From Hydrogenovibrio sp. SC-1 (lineage in GTDB: Bacteria; Pseudomonadota; Gammaproteobacteria; Thiomicrospirales; Thiomicrospiraceae), in NCBI RefSeq assembly GCF_002848135.1, contig NZ_PKGB01000011.1, forward strand, positions 1 to 64,000: a stretch of DNA of 64,000 nucleotides, read 5' to 3'. This document shows positions 1 to 7,523 of the stretch, piece after piece. The first letter of the stretch is position 1. The number at the start of each line of letters is the position of its first letter. Made by a program: the position numbers and the translations under genes. The notes beneath the pieces are model-generated. The model searched no databases. It had not been told where the DNA came from and saw nothing but the letters and a program-made list of their open reading frames with translations.

Positions 1-609
1 TGTTATGATGATGTTACATTCCTCGATAGTGTAGACGAGTTTTTTGAGTTATCCTCAAATATCGCGTGGGATATTATCGTTATTGATTTAAGATGCCCTG
101 GTTCTTTCTGTTTTGTCTCTCGTTGTATAAATACCCTCCCTCAAGTAAATGTGATTGTATTAAGTCAGCGTTACTCCCTGCAAGAAAAATTTAAATGCTA
201 TGAGTTAGGTGCTGAAATGTACCTGGTTAAACCCTTTTCACCCGTCGATATATTAAATGCGATTGCTCTAGTGAAAGAGCGTGATGCGCTTCATTCTTCT
301 AAAAAATCTTTTGTAAAATTATCGACTTCTTCGCGTATTATGTACTTTAATGATTCCCTTATTCGTTTATCTATCAAAGAATGTTTATTAGTCTACGCTT
401 TAGCGCTTGCGGATCAAAGAAAGCTTGAAAGCTGGCAGTTGATGGAACGTTTGAATATTTTAGATTTTGATAATGGTCATAAGTATTTAGGCATTATCGT
501 GTCCCGATTGCGTACAAAATTAAGAAAATATAATTTTCCAGAACATGCAATAACAGCCGTTAGAGGGTATGGGTATCAATTAACAATACCAATCCAGCTT
601 GTGTTGTAA
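1..609 (+). CDS. Response regulator, OmpR/PhoB type (5' end outside window)
   Basis: The frame is open from base 1, so the gene begins before the window. What remains is the second half of a receiver domain and a whole winged-helix DNA-binding domain. The likely phosphorylated aspartate is codon 85-87, in the context VIDLRCPG, and the conserved receiver lysine is codon 229-231, in LVKPF. The C-terminus has the AVRGYGYQL signature of the OmpR winged helix. It is presumably a DNA-binding response regulator. The gene for its kinase is not visible. A PAS-only protein starts 40 bp downstream on the same strand and may be its signalling partner, which is inference. Confidence 0.85.
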   Translation, partial: CYDDVTFLDSVDEFFELSSNIAWDIIVIDLRCPGSFCFVSRCINTLPQVNVIVLSQRYSLQEKFKCYELGAEMYLVKPFSPVDILNAIALVKERDALHSSKKSFVKLSTSSRIMYFNDSLIRLSIKECLLVYALALADQRKLESWQLMERLNILDFDNGHKYLGIIVSRLRTKLRKYNFPEHAITAVRGYGYQLTIPIQLVL

Positions 610-649
610 TGGTGTAGTATTTAAGTATAGAAATTAAAGGTTTTTTTGC

Positions 650-2170
650 ATGGCGAAAGATGTTGAACAACAACTTAAAATAGAAAATATCCATCAGCTA
701 CTAACTGAAGCAATGGATGTTGTTTTTGACTCCATCTTTCTTATCTCTGCAGATACTGCAAATTTTATTTATGTAAATCAAGCCGCTTCGACTAAGCTTG
801 AATATGCTACAGAGGAAATGATCGGCGGCATGTCAGTATTTGATATTGATCCTGACTTTCCGTCACTCGACATTTGGCAGAAGCACGTTTGCGATTTAAA
901 AGTATTAAAGTCCCTTCAGTTTGAAACACGTCACAAAAGCAAATCAGGCTATTGCTACCCAGTGGAACTCACTGTTACGCTTTTTCAACAACTTGGACAA
1001 GATGTCATATTAGCCATTGCAAGAGATATATCCGAACGTAAAGCGTGTGAAGAAAATATCATTTTCCGAGAACAAGAGCTTAGAGCATTAGCCGAATCAT
1101 CTCCAGGTGTAATGGGAAGTTTGGTGATGCAGGATGGTAACTTAGCTGCGACCTATGTTTCCCAGAATGCGCTAGACCTCTTCGGAATTTTCCCCAATAA
1201 AATGATCAATAATTTTCAGTCATTCCAACAATTAATCTACCCTAGGGATGTAAGAAAAGTTTATAAATCACTTGAAAACGCTGCTAAGAATTTAAATGAA
1301 TGGTGTGACGAGTTTCGGATTGTTCATCCGAATAAGGGTTTAAGGTGGTTAGAGGTAAAATCGAAACCACAACCCTATCCGCAGGGAGGCGTTATTTTTT
1401 ACGGCCATGTATATGATATTACAGACCGTAAAGATACTGAGGATAGCTTACGCCTTTCATTAGATTTCAATGAGGGCATTATTTCAACGATTCCAGATTT
1501 ATTGCTAGAAATTGATCATGATGGCACCTATCTAGAAGTCTGGACTAAAAATGAAGCACTTCTTATTGCACAGCGTGATGAGTTGATTGGTAAAAAATTT
1601 CAAGACATACTACCTCCGCCTGCCGCAGAAGTTGCGCGTCAAACAATGAAAGAGGCAAATGAACAAGGGTTTTCTGTCGGTAATATATATTCACTTGACT
1701 TGCCTGATGGGACTCATTGGTTTGAGTTGTATATGACTAAGAAAAAAGCAGCTAATACCTATATCACGCTGGCTCGAGATATTACGGAAAAGAAAGAATC
1801 TGAAAGTATTCTCAGTACACTCGCCAAAGCGCTGGATATCTCATCCGAATCAATTTTCCTTATTAAACTAGATACAGGAAAATTTGTGTATGTTAATGAC
1901 CGCGCCTGTCAAAAATTGGGTTACTCTAAAAATGAATTACTGGATGGGATGGCTGTCGTTGATATTGATCCAAATATGGCAGATGGGCTATGGTCTGAAC
2001 ATGTTAGAAAAACCCGTGAGTTTGGTAATGGTGGGGCCTCTATTGAAAGTCACCATAAAACAAAAACAGGTAACGTTTATCCTGTTGAAGTGTTATCTCA
2101 TTATTTTGAATTCAAAGGTGAAGAGTTTAGTTTTGCCATAACGCATGAAATTAAGTCATCTGATTCGTAG
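650..2170 (+). CDS. PAS-only signalling protein (four PAS domains)
   Basis: 506 residues made almost entirely of PAS domains, roughly 20-131, 142-261, 272-380 and 392-501. Three of them end in the typical RDI(S/T)E(R/K)K or YDITDRK linker. No kinase, GGDEF, EAL or HTH domain follows, and the protein stops within 10 residues of the last PAS fold. PAS1 and PAS4 are close copies (FIYVNQAA versus FVYVNDRA, FDIDP versus VDIDP), so an internal duplication is likely. No membrane segment is seen, so it should be cytoplasmic. The ATG at 650 is preceded by AAAGG. It may sense a ligand or redox state and pass it on by protein contact, or be a sensor that lost its output domain. Confidence 0.8.
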   Translation: MAKDVEQQLKIENIHQLLTEAMDVVFDSIFLISADTANFIYVNQAASTKLEYATEEMIGGMSVFDIDPDFPSLDIWQKHVCDLKVLKSLQFETRHKSKSGYCYPVELTVTLFQQLGQDVILAIARDISERKACEENIIFREQELRALAESSPGVMGSLVMQDGNLAATYVSQNALDLFGIFPNKMINNFQSFQQLIYPRDVRKVYKSLENAAKNLNEWCDEFRIVHPNKGLRWLEVKSKPQPYPQGGVIFYGHVYDITDRKDTEDSLRLSLDFNEGIISTIPDLLLEIDHDGTYLEVWTKNEALLIAQRDELIGKKFQDILPPPAAEVARQTMKEANEQGFSVGNIYSLDLPDGTHWFELYMTKKKAANTYITLARDITEKKESESILSTLAKALDISSESIFLIKLDTGKFVYVNDRACQKLGYSKNELLDGMAVVDIDPNMADGLWSEHVRKTREFGNGGASIESHHKTKTGNVYPVEVLSHYFEFKGEEFSFAITHEIKSSDS

Positions 2171-2239
2171 GCGGTCAACAAATCTCCGAGCGAATTAAGT
2201 GGGTTTAAACAGGTTGAATCTATTTTAGAGGGTTATAGT

Positions 2240-2527
2240 TTATTCGTTGGAATTCAATGAGTAAGTCGTATCGTCATCTCTTTTTATCGCAATAACATCA
2301 ATATCATCAATTTCTTGATAGGTCGTTAATATTCCGTTTTCTTTGGTAAAGCTTTTTGTCTTGTATGCTACTCGATGTCTAACTTCTTGCACGATATAGT
2401 CTTCGAAATCAATGTTCAAAATATGATTAATGGAGGGTAGAACCGATGCGTTCCGTATATTAATGGTTTTTAGGCGTTGAGGCGGGGTTTGATTGTCAAA
2501 GGTCTGGATTTTGTAATTTATGTTCAT
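2240..2527 (-). CDS. Hypothetical protein, 95 aa
   Basis: I do not recognise this protein. The frame could start at 2569, but the ATG at 2527 is preceded by GAGGA at good spacing, giving a product that begins MNINYKIQTF. It is soluble and charged, with no membrane segment and no cysteine. The C-terminal half, rich in Asp, Glu and Ile, looks like a small beta-rich domain. It stands alone between the PAS protein, which converges on it, and a 47-aa gene on the same strand. Confidence 0.55.
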   Translation of the reverse strand: MNINYKIQTFDNQTPPQRLKTINIRNASVLPSINHILNIDFEDYIVQEVRHRVAYKTKSFTKENGILTTYQEIDDIDVIAIKRDDDTTYSLNSNE

Positions 2528-2717
2528 CTTTTTGTCCTCGGAATATCTAAGCAATAGCAAGACAATCATAGTTTATTCTAATCAATGTTAAGCCATTATC
2601 TTTGAATATTAGATCGACAAAAGAGAAAAATCAGTTTAATTGATGCTTAAAAAGACGAACAAGAATGCCCTGCTGGCAGACATAAATTTTAGTTTTAGAA
2701 GGGCATGAATTGTGGGT

Positions 2718-2749
2718 TGGTGCTATAGAGAGGAGGGGCTATAGCACCA
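2718..2749 (-). terminator. Perfect 11-bp hairpin with a C-rich loop
   Basis: TGGTGCTATAG at 2718-2728 pairs exactly with CTATAGCACCA at 2739-2749 around a 10-nt loop. It lies 14 bp beyond the stop of the 47-aa minus-strand gene. On that strand the loop reads CCCCTCCTCT, an anti-Shine-Dalgarno sequence. No T-tract follows, so it is not a standard rho-independent terminator. It may be a 3' stabilising or regulatory stem. Confidence 0.5.
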
Positions 2750-2762
2750 GATTGATTACTGA

Positions 2763-2906
2763 TTAAGCGATTGTGCCGACAAAGAATAGCTTGTCGTTTA
2801 TGGCATAACTCGTTGCCACGAAAGCAATTCCAGCTAGCATTAATGCAGCAAATCGCGATTGCGTTTGTGAAGGTTTGTTAATTTTGACTTGTGTTTCTTT
2901 AGTCAT
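2763..2906 (-). CDS. Small membrane protein, 47 aa, unknown
   Basis: A short open frame with a polar basic N-terminus (MTKETQVKINKPSQ) and one hydrophobic segment at about residues 19-35 (FAALMLAGIAFVATSYA), suggesting a single-pass inner-membrane peptide. Two ATGs are possible, at 2912 and 2906. AAGGA lies 8 bp from the 2906 start but only 2 bp from the other, so I chose 2906. A perfect hairpin lies just beyond its stop. No family is recognised. The membrane call rests on composition alone. Confidence 0.5.
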   Translation of the reverse strand: MTKETQVKINKPSQTQSRFAALMLAGIAFVATSYAINDKLFFVGTIA

Positions 2907-3146
2907 AGCCATTTTCCTTAAGTATTGGTTGTTTGTCATAAATAGGATTTTACAGAGGAATGTAATAGATTATTTATGACTTTCTATAAGTATAACTTAT
3001 TTAACCTTAATTGAAACTGAATGGTATAAAAAAAATTTATAAAGAAATATTAAAGCGCCTTGGTCTTGCTTTAAATATTTCTCTATCAATCTTTAACAGT
3101 TAACAAGAGATGCTGAATTTGGGTGGTGTTTTTGGTGTTAAAACAA

Positions 3147-3156
3147 CCAGGCCTGG
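3147..3156. repeat. CCAGGCCTGG palindrome, copy 1 (intergenic)
   Basis: Exact 10-bp palindrome with left flank TTAAAACAA and right flank TCGGAAAAG. First of the family scattered through the window. Confidence 0.9.
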
Positions 3157-3180
3157 TCGGAAAAGGCGTATTTTGCGGAA

Positions 3181-3224
3181 AGTCACCTTTAGAGAGTGGC
3201 AATGACAATTTTCTAAAGGTAACT
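3181..3224. repeat. Imperfect inverted repeat with 18-nt spacer
   Basis: ACCTTTAGA (3185-3193) pairs with TCTAAAGGT (3212-3220). The pairing resumes after one mismatch with AGT (3181-3183) and ACT (3222-3224). It lies 15 bp beyond the stop of the EncFtn-like gene on the minus strand. It could be a 3' hairpin of that transcript. There is no T-tract on either strand. Confidence 0.5.
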
Positions 3225-3239
3225 CTATTTGAATAGCTG

Positions 3240-3524
3240 TTAATGATCTAGGGCTTTGTCAGTAAATAACCAGTCTCTGAGTTCTTTATCAAACACAGGG
3301 TCATTTCGGCGAATCCATTCAAGTGCCATGGCCGCGTGTTCTTTTTCTTCATTCGCATTGTGTTGCAGAATTTTTTTAAGTGCCGGGTCCTTACAGGCAT
3401 CGACACGTTGGTTATACCAGTCGATAGCTTCTAGCTCTTCCATGGTGGACACAATGGCTCGGTGCATATCGCGAGTTTTGTCGGTCAGTTCAGAAATGGG
3501 TTCGTGATAACCTTCATGAGACAT
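3240..3524 (-). CDS. EncFtn-like ferritin-fold protein (orphan)
   Basis: 94 residues closely resembling the encapsulated ferritin family (Rhodospirillum rubrum Rru_A0973 type). HRAIVSTMEELEAIDWYNQR is followed by ANEEKEHAAMALEWIRRNDP, with the iron-ligand glutamates and histidine of the two half-ferritin helices. Such proteins form a decamer with ferroxidase centres at dimer interfaces, normally inside an encapsulin shell. Here the protein ends soon after LFTDKALDH, with no encapsulin-targeting tail, and no encapsulin gene is in the window. The ATG at 3524 is preceded by AGAGGA at 7 bp. A longer frame to 3578 is less likely. Role in iron oxidation is inferred from the family. Confidence 0.8.
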   Translation of the reverse strand: MSHEGYHEPISELTDKTRDMHRAIVSTMEELEAIDWYNQRVDACKDPALKKILQHNANEEKEHAAMALEWIRRNDPVFDKELRDWLFTDKALDH

Positions 3525-3714
3525 GGATGAATCCTCTTGATTAAATAATAAATAGAATAAGCTTGTTTGGTTTTGCATTAAAACGAGCGCTCACGACTAT
3601 GTTAAATCAGCTTTTCATATTTGAAGAGTTTTTTTAGCAGTCGAGTGAAATATTTTTGTAAATGCTTTAAAGCGCAGCGTTAAATTGTTAGGATGGGATT
3701 AATGAATTTTAATT

Positions 3715-3741
3715 TCAGTTAGTGCGTTATTCGCTAACTGA
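3715..3741. promoter_or_regulatory. Inverted repeat before the doe-like operon
   Basis: TCAGTTAG (3715-3722) and CTAACTGA (3734-3741) are perfect 8-bp arms around 11 nt, ending 9 bp before the GGGGG ribosome site of the next gene. It is a candidate operator or leader hairpin. The cognate regulator is unknown. Confidence 0.45.
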
Positions 3742-3760
3742 CTGAATATTGGGGGTTTCT

Positions 3761-4924
3761 ATGGTGTGGGATGAAATTGTCAATCAAGCGATTGAGCTTC
3801 GACACTGGTTTCATCGTCACCCTGAATTAACTTGGCAAGAAGAAAATACCTCTGAAAAAATTCGCAGTCTTTTAGATGATTGGCAAATTCCTTGGCGAAG
3901 TTGTGCAACCTATGGCGTCGTAGCGACGTTAGCGAAAGATAAGCTTGGTAAACATATTGCATTGCGTGCGGATATGGATGCGCTTCCGATTCATGAGCAG
4001 ACTGAAGTCAACTTTTGTTCTACAGAAGAAGGCAAAATGCATGCCTGTGGTCATGATGGTCATATGGCAGCACTGTTAGGAACCGCCAAATGGCTTAAAC
4101 AGAATGAGGCTCATTTATCTAGCCCAATTAGCTTGATTTTTCAACCTGCTGAAGAAGGGGGGCATGGCGCTCAGAAAATGATAGAAGATGGAGCGCTTGA
4201 GGGGGTCGATATGATTTTCGGCTGGCATAACTGGCCAGCGATGCCATTTGGCACTGCAATTTGTCCAGATGGTGCGGTTATGTCTGGCAATGGCAGTTTT
4301 CATATTGATTTAGTTGGCCTTGGTGGACATGCCTCTCAGCCAGAAGCTTGTCATGATCCAGTACTTGCTGCTTCAGCGATTACCCTGAATCTTCAGCAGA
4401 TCGTCAGTCGGCGCTTACCGCCGCAGGCCGCTGTTGTTGTTAGCGTCACTCAATTACTCGCCGATTCCGATGTCACGATTATTCCTCAAACCGTTCATAT
4501 GGCAGGAGGAATTCGACTATCTGATCCAAAATGGCGTCCTCAAATTAATAAACTGATCACTCAAATTGCCGAAGATACGGCAGCCACTTACGGTGTAAAG
4601 GCGACTGTTAAGATACTGCCAAGATATGAAGCAACGGTGAATCATCCAGATGTTGCACATCTATACCGCTCCGTTTTACATGATGTTTTGGGAGATCACT
4701 ATAATCATATTGATTTAATGATTCCGATTATGGCATCTGAAGATTTCAGTTATTACTTGCAAGAAATTCCAGGCGCCTTTGCCTTGATTGGCATGTCTGA
4801 ACAGGGTTCAGAAGATGTTCAGTATCAGTATCCTTGTCACAATCCACATTATGAGTTTAATGACCGCTTGATTGAGCTGATTATGCGTAGTTTTTCAAAA
4901 TTAGCTGGCATTAAAGCTGCTTGA
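3761..4924 (+). CDS. doeB2: M20-family amidohydrolase, probable N-acetyl-diaminobutyrate deacetylase (DoeB2-like)
   Basis: 387-residue M20/M40 metallo-amidohydrolase of the hippurate-hydrolase type. Family metal ligands are visible: Cys96 and His98 in HACGHDGH, the Glu131-Glu132 pair in FQPAEEGGHG, and His156 in GWHNWP. The family removes acyl groups from amino acids. Next to DoeD-, DoeA- and DoeC-like genes, the fitting role is removal of acetyl from N-acetyl-2,4-diaminobutyrate in ectoine breakdown; that substrate comes from context. The ATG at 3761 has GGGGG 5 bp upstream. A TTG at 3749 is possible but has no ribosome site. The next gene follows after 54 bp. Confidence 0.7.
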   Translation: MVWDEIVNQAIELRHWFHRHPELTWQEENTSEKIRSLLDDWQIPWRSCATYGVVATLAKDKLGKHIALRADMDALPIHEQTEVNFCSTEEGKMHACGHDGHMAALLGTAKWLKQNEAHLSSPISLIFQPAEEGGHGAQKMIEDGALEGVDMIFGWHNWPAMPFGTAICPDGAVMSGNGSFHIDLVGLGGHASQPEACHDPVLAASAITLNLQQIVSRRLPPQAAVVVSVTQLLADSDVTIIPQTVHMAGGIRLSDPKWRPQINKLITQIAEDTAATYGVKATVKILPRYEATVNHPDVAHLYRSVLHDVLGDHYNHIDLMIPIMASEDFSYYLQEIPGAFALIGMSEQGSEDVQYQYPCHNPHYEFNDRLIELIMRSFSKLAGIKAA

Positions 4925-4978
4925 TCTTTTGTAGTTGCACAAATAGTTTTCACAACTCAACCAGTAAAGGGGAAAATT

Positions 4979-6235
4979 ATGGATTGGTTTGAAGCCTATG
5001 AATCCGATATCCGAGCCTATAGTCGCGTTTATCCTGCGGTGTTCGTAAAAGGTGATAATGCACGACAGATTGATGAAGATGCACGGGAATATATTGACTT
5101 CTATGCTGGTGCAGGTGTGCTTAATTTTGGACATAATAATCCAAAAATGACGCAAGCCATGGTCGATTATTTGCAATCCGGTGGAGTGTTACACACCCTC
5201 GATATGATGACGCCTCCAAAAAGAGATTTTATTCAAGCATTTGTTGAAACCATTCTTAAACCACGCAAGATGGATTACAAACTGCAATTTATGGGGCCAA
5301 CGGGCACCAATGCTGTGGAAGCTGCGCTTAAATTGGCGCGTAAAGTGACAGGGCGTGAAACGGTAGTGGCCTTTACACAGGGGTTTCATGGGATGACATT
5401 AGGGGCACTTGCTTGCACTGCAAACCAGTATTTTCGTCAAGCTTCAGGCGTGCCTTTACTGAATGTCACTCGTTGCCCGTTTGAAACCCACCAAGGCGGT
5501 GGCTTGGAAGCGATTGAAACATTGGACAGCCTGTACAGCAATACGTCTTCAGGTATGGAGTTACCCGCAGCGTTTATTGTAGAAACGGTGCAAGCGGAGG
5601 GCGGTGTCAATGTCGCTTCGGCTGAGTGGATGCAAGCTTTACAAGCTTTGGCAAAGAAACTGGGCGCATTGTTGATTGTGGATGATATCCAAGCCGGCTG
5701 CGGTCGTACTGGCCAGTATTTTAGCTTTGAAGATTTAGGCATTGATCCAGATATTGTCACTTTGGCAAAAGGCATAGGTGGTGCAGGCACACCAATGGCA
5801 ATGAATTTGGTGAAACCAGAACATGATCAGCATTGGCAGCCAGGTGAACATACGGGTACTTTCCGTGGACAGAACCTTTCTTTTGTCGCAGGTCGTGAAG
5901 CGCTTCACTATTTTGAAGATGATCGCTTGATGCAACAAGTCAGGGAAAAAGGCGACGTGATGCGCAAAGCACTGCAATCGATCGCTGATACTTATCCAGA
6001 TAAGGGATTTGAAGTCAGAGGTAAAGGGATGATGCAAGCGTTAGATGTCCATGACGGCGCACTGTCTAAAGCGATTGCCAAAGACTGTTTTGAGCATGGT
6101 TTGTTGTTTGGTCCCTGTGGTATCGGTGGTGAAGTTATGAAAATGATTCCACCTTTGACCATTCCGGATACTGATTTAGAACAAGGGTTATCAATCTTAA
6201 CGGCAGCAGTTGAACGCCAAGTTAATACGGTTTAA
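4979..6235 (+). CDS. doeD: Diaminobutyrate-type class III aminotransferase (EctB/DoeD-like)
   Basis: 418-residue PLP enzyme of aminotransferase class III, very similar in pattern to EctB: FYAGAGVLNFGHNNP, QFMGPTGTNAVEAALKLARK, FHGMTLGALA, IVDDIQAGCGRTG and the PLP lysine Lys264 in TLAKGIGG. EctB and DoeD catalyse the same interconversion of 2,4-diaminobutyrate and aspartate semialdehyde, so sequence alone does not give direction. No ectA or ectC is present while hydrolase-type genes flank it, so the catabolic name is preferred. AAAGGGGAA precedes the ATG. It sits 11 bp before the M24 gene. Confidence 0.75.
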   Translation: MDWFEAYESDIRAYSRVYPAVFVKGDNARQIDEDAREYIDFYAGAGVLNFGHNNPKMTQAMVDYLQSGGVLHTLDMMTPPKRDFIQAFVETILKPRKMDYKLQFMGPTGTNAVEAALKLARKVTGRETVVAFTQGFHGMTLGALACTANQYFRQASGVPLLNVTRCPFETHQGGGLEAIETLDSLYSNTSSGMELPAAFIVETVQAEGGVNVASAEWMQALQALAKKLGALLIVDDIQAGCGRTGQYFSFEDLGIDPDIVTLAKGIGGAGTPMAMNLVKPEHDQHWQPGEHTGTFRGQNLSFVAGREALHYFEDDRLMQQVREKGDVMRKALQSIADTYPDKGFEVRGKGMMQALDVHDGALSKAIAKDCFEHGLLFGPCGIGGEVMKMIPPLTIPDTDLEQGLSILTAAVERQVNTV

Positions 6236-6246
6236 GGAGTAGAGCG

Positions 6247-7497
6247 ATGAGAGAAAGAGATGATATGACTTTTCCGTATGTTGAATATCAACGGCGTATT
6301 AGTGAGCTCAGAACTCGAATGGCAGAACGACTATTAGATGCGGTGATCATCTCTGATGCCGAAAATATTTTGTATCTGACTGATTACCAGACAACTGGTT
6401 ATTCGTTTTTTCAAGCGCTCGTAGTGCCTTTGGAAGGCGAGCCTTTTATGGTGACCCGTAAGCTAGAAGAGTCCAATGTGATTCATCGAACTTGGGTTGA
6501 GGTAACACGACCCTATCCTGATACAGGGGATGCGATTCAAATGTTGATCAGCTCATTAGTTGAGTTTGGGTTGGCTGGGAAAACCATTGGTTATGAACGA
6601 AACTCTTATTATTTTAATGCCTATCATCAAGATGTGTTTCGTACCTCGTTTGTTCGCAGTCGATTAATGGACTGCTTTGGCATTGTCGAACAAAGTCGTG
6701 TTTGCAAGTCGGAATATGAGTTAGAGGCGATGAAAAAAGCGGCTTATGCAACCAAAGCCGGTATGCAAGCAGGGTTAGATGCGGTTCAGGCGGGTGTAAC
6801 AGAAAATGAAATTGGCGGGGCGATAAGTCAGGCGATGTTTTCAGCGGGTGGTGAAATTCCAGCGGTGATGCCGTATGTGACTTCAGGACCAAGGACGATG
6901 ATTGGTCATGCATCCTGGGAAGGGCGAGTTGTTAAGCCTGGCGAACACGTCTTTATTGAAGTTGCTGGCTGTTACCGTAAATACCACACGGCAATGATGC
7001 GTACTGCAATTTGTGGTGACTTGTCAGACAGTATGTTTCAAGCACAAGAAGTCATGAAAAAAGCCATTAAGGCATTGCGCTATGAATTAAGACCTGGTGT
7101 GACGGTTTCGGATGTGGATCGAATGGTTCGAGATATTTTGCATGAAAATAAAGTCGGGGCACGTTTGATTACCCGATCGGGTTATTCAATCGGGATTGCA
7201 TTTCCACCTTCTTGGGATGAAGGCTATATCCTAAGTTTAAATCAAGGACAGTCAGATATTCTCCGGCAGGGTATGACATTTCACATTATCCCCTGGTTAT
7301 GGGGAGTGGACGGCGATAAGACCTGTGGCATTTCGGATACCTTTTATATTACTGAAGATGGTTGTGGTTCTTTCTTTGAAGATTTTGAACAGGATTTTGT
7401 GATTAAGCCTGGCAAAACCGATGATAAGGGAAATTCAGTGACCTCGATCGCCAAACCGAAACCAGCCCGTGAAAAAACCAAAAAAGAGACGGTATAA
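6247..7497 (+). CDS. doeA: M24-family hydrolase, probable ectoine hydrolase (DoeA-like)
   Basis: 416 residues with a creatinase-like N-terminal domain (about 10-155) and a pita-bread M24 domain (about 160-390). It shares with DoeA a C-terminal pattern GYSIGIAFPPSWDEG, then GMTFHIIPWLW, and CGISDTFYITEDG. DoeA opens the ectoine ring to N-acetyl-2,4-diaminobutyrate. The basic tail after residue 390 (KPKPAREKTKKE) is unusual. AAGGAG lies 7 bp before the ATG and overlaps the stop of the preceding gene, indicating one transcript. A generic Xaa-Pro peptidase is the main alternative, but the operon context argues for ectoine. Confidence 0.7.
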   Translation: MRERDDMTFPYVEYQRRISELRTRMAERLLDAVIISDAENILYLTDYQTTGYSFFQALVVPLEGEPFMVTRKLEESNVIHRTWVEVTRPYPDTGDAIQMLISSLVEFGLAGKTIGYERNSYYFNAYHQDVFRTSFVRSRLMDCFGIVEQSRVCKSEYELEAMKKAAYATKAGMQAGLDAVQAGVTENEIGGAISQAMFSAGGEIPAVMPYVTSGPRTMIGHASWEGRVVKPGEHVFIEVAGCYRKYHTAMMRTAICGDLSDSMFQAQEVMKKAIKALRYELRPGVTVSDVDRMVRDILHENKVGARLITRSGYSIGIAFPPSWDEGYILSLNQGQSDILRQGMTFHIIPWLWGVDGDKTCGISDTFYITEDGCGSFFEDFEQDFVIKPGKTDDKGNSVTSIAKPKPAREKTKKETV

Positions 7498-7523
7498 CGG
7501 CTAAAAACGTATTAGGAGATGTT

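Larger units (their letters stand above)
2907..3239. other. Gene-free stretch, 333 bp
   Basis: AT-rich at its left end (about 2930-3080), presumably holding the promoter of the 47-aa gene on the minus strand. It carries a copy of the CCAGGCCTGG palindrome at 3147 and a long inverted repeat at 3181-3224. I see no convincing open frame or RNA gene in it. Confidence 0.6.
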
